Assembly (NCBI GenBank): GCA_902773045.1
Contig: CACYDE010000199.1
Coordinates: forward strand, 1-7,115
Direction: 5' to 3'
DNA length: 7,115 nucleotides
From: an uncultured Ruminococcus sp.
GTDB taxonomy: Bacteria; Bacillota; Clostridia; Oscillospirales; Acutalibacteraceae
Every line of letters begins with the position of its first letter. Position 1 is the first letter of the stretch. Of the stretch, positions 6,715 to 7,115 are shown piece after piece. A program made the position numbers and the translations under genes. The notes below the pieces were generated by a model. It did no database searches and was not told the origin of the DNA. It saw only the letters and a program-made list of their open reading frames with translations.

Positions 6715-6788
6715 GTACCCCAAGGGCATTGGCAGCACAATCCGATCAAACTGCGCCTTGCGGCTTGACTTCTTGGTGTGCTGCCGGC
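6715..6788. repeat. 74-base tandem repeat unit 1 with hairpin
   Basis: It runs from gtacccc to gccggc and differs from the next unit at 7 of 74 positions. The arms ggcagcaca (6731-6739) and tgtgctgcc (6777-6785) form a perfect 9-bp stem. Inside it tcaa/ttga (6746-6749 with 6765-6768) and gcc/ggc (6755-6757 with 6762-6764) can extend the fold. The length is not a multiple of three, which argues against a coding tandem repeat. Confidence 0.8.
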
Positions 6789-6862
6789 GTACCCCAAGGG
6801 CACTTGCAGCACAATCCAATCAGTCTGCGCCTTATGGCTTGACTTCTTGGTGTGCTGCCGGC
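6789..6862. repeat. 74-base tandem repeat unit 2 with hairpin
   Basis: This is the second copy, directly abutting unit 1. The stem is gcagcaca (6806-6813) with tgtgctgc (6851-6858), 8 bp. Relative to unit 1 most changes fall in loops or unpaired positions: the apical loop ttgc becomes ttat between conserved gcc and ggc, and tcaa becomes tcag, which keeps pairing with ttga through a G-U. This suggests that the fold is maintained. Confidence 0.8.
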
Positions 6863-6936
6863 GTACGTCAGCTATGCATAAGTTACGCTTGCCAATCGGT
6901 CTTCGCCATGGGCTTGCCCTCTTGGAGCGTCGCTTA
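6863..6936. repeat. Degenerate third copy of the 74-base unit
   Basis: It begins with gtac in register with the 74-base period. The first 25 bases have diverged, but from 6892 (ccaatc, gtct, gcc, ggcttg, ctcttgg) it follows the core of unit 2 with a short offset. The long outer stem is lost. It is either an old decayed copy or a related end module. Confidence 0.5.
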
Positions 6937-6995
6937 AGGCAGTTTATGCACTCTCTTGATAAAAATCTGCTGCGCATCTTCGGCACAATCTCTGT

Positions 6996-7010
6996 GCGGC
7001 ATTGCCTTAA
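6996..7010. repeat. Right imperfect inverted repeat of the block
   Basis: gcggcattgccttaa is the partner of 6684-6698 (13 of 15 matching when inverted). Just before it, gcaca/tgtgc (6983-6987 with 6993-6997) forms a small hairpin. Its tgccttaa can also pair with ttaaggca at 6934-6941, closing a loop of about 60 bases. Confidence 0.5.
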
Positions 7011-7025
7011 ATTCTTCACAAATAT

Positions 7026-7115
7026 TTATTTTATAGCAAACCAAACAAATATCCAGACAAGTTCGACGCCCCGGTAAGCGCATAGCTGCGTTGTCGTCCT
7101 CGACATACGCCAGTA
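7026..7115 (-). other. Open frame running off the window edge, possible 3' end of a gene or part of a repeat
   Basis: On the minus strand a frame is open from the window edge for 29 codons to TAA at 7028-7026, ending in GVELVWIFVWFAIK. I do not recognise a protein family. Its GC-rich and CG-rich composition resembles the adjacent repeat block, and it contains a strong hairpin at 7086-7113, so it may be non-coding repeat DNA instead. There is too little sequence to decide. Confidence 0.25.
7086..7113. repeat. Hairpin near the window edge
   Basis: gcgttgtcg (7088-7096) pairs with cgaca (7101-7105) and acgc (7107-7110), giving 9 bp with one bulged t, around the loop tcct. Two more outer pairs are possible with another bulge (7086-7087 with 7112-7113). 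It lies in the GC-rich segment beyond the repeat block and may belong to the same or a neighbouring repeat. Confidence 0.45.

Larger units (their letters stand above)
6682..7010. repeat. Non-coding structured repeat block bounded by imperfect inverted repeats
   Basis: This stretch has no convincing gene: the open frames across it lack ribosome sites, have no recognisable protein features, and read the tandem units in different frames. It is clearly richer in G+C than the AT-rich prfC promoter region beside it. It contains two near-identical 74-base units, a decayed third, and hairpins. The decamer gcttaaggca occurs at 6682-6691 and 6932-6941, and its inverse tgccttaa at 7003-7010. Together these suggest a composite, possibly dispersed, repeat element. 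No transposase is present, and I see no obvious target-site duplication. Confidence 0.6.

Noticed and set aside
6715..6862. Possible CRISPR array
   Set aside because: The units are 74 bases long, directly abutting, without unique spacers, and no cas gene is present.
6711..7019. A 102-codon minus-strand open frame across the repeat block, and overlapping plus-strand frames
   Set aside because: There is no ribosome site and no protein family signal. The two 74-base units are read in different frames because 74 is not a multiple of three, and the DNA is built of hairpins. Treated as non-coding.

Overview
The window looks like chromosomal DNA of a low-to-moderate GC Gram-positive bacterium, probably a Clostridia member of the Ruminococcaceae/Oscillospiraceae kind. 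The reasons are strong Shine-Dalgarno sites (AGGAGG, AAGGAG), near-consensus TTGACA/TATAAT promoters in AT-rich gaps, TTG initiation of one core gene, and the flavour of the proteins. The taxonomic placement is inference. All of the recognised genes are housekeeping or membrane genes; no defence, phage or transposase gene is visible.

Layout. Bases 1-1281 (+) hold the 3' part of a gene for a very lysine-rich, low-complexity protein ending in three membrane helices of DUF4870/Tic20-like type. It converges on metK (minus, 2689-1505), and the 223-base gap between them carries three successive hairpins. metK (S-adenosylmethionine synthetase) has its own consensus promoter and a roughly 130-base structured leader without recognisable S-box motifs. 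Upstream of it, and separated by an intrinsic terminator that nearly touches the metK promoter, is a minus-strand pair: a CPBP-family intramembrane protease with a long disordered N-terminal tail (4867-3401), followed after 2 bases by tadA (3398-2907), the tRNA wobble adenosine deaminase. Further upstream is prfC (6594-5005), peptide chain release factor 3, with a TTG start. No clear terminator separates prfC from the protease gene, so read-through into the protease-tadA pair is possible, although that pair also has its own candidate promoter.

The last ~430 bases (about 6680-7115) lack a convincing gene. They are visibly richer in G+C than the neighbouring intergenic DNA and are built from repeats: two 74-base tandem units that each fold into a hairpin, a decayed third unit, an imperfect 15-base inverted repeat enclosing the block, and a further hairpin-rich segment running off the window edge. 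This looks like a structured, possibly dispersed, non-coding repeat element sitting immediately upstream of the prfC promoter. It is the least explained part of the window.

Functionally, prfC (termination), tadA (decoding of arginine CGN codons) and metK (methyl donor for RNA, protein and small-molecule methylation) are translation and core-metabolism genes. The two membrane proteins, both with long disordered tails, have no established role here. I do not see a clearly new multi-gene system. The best candidates for something undescribed are the 74-base repeat element and the metK leader.
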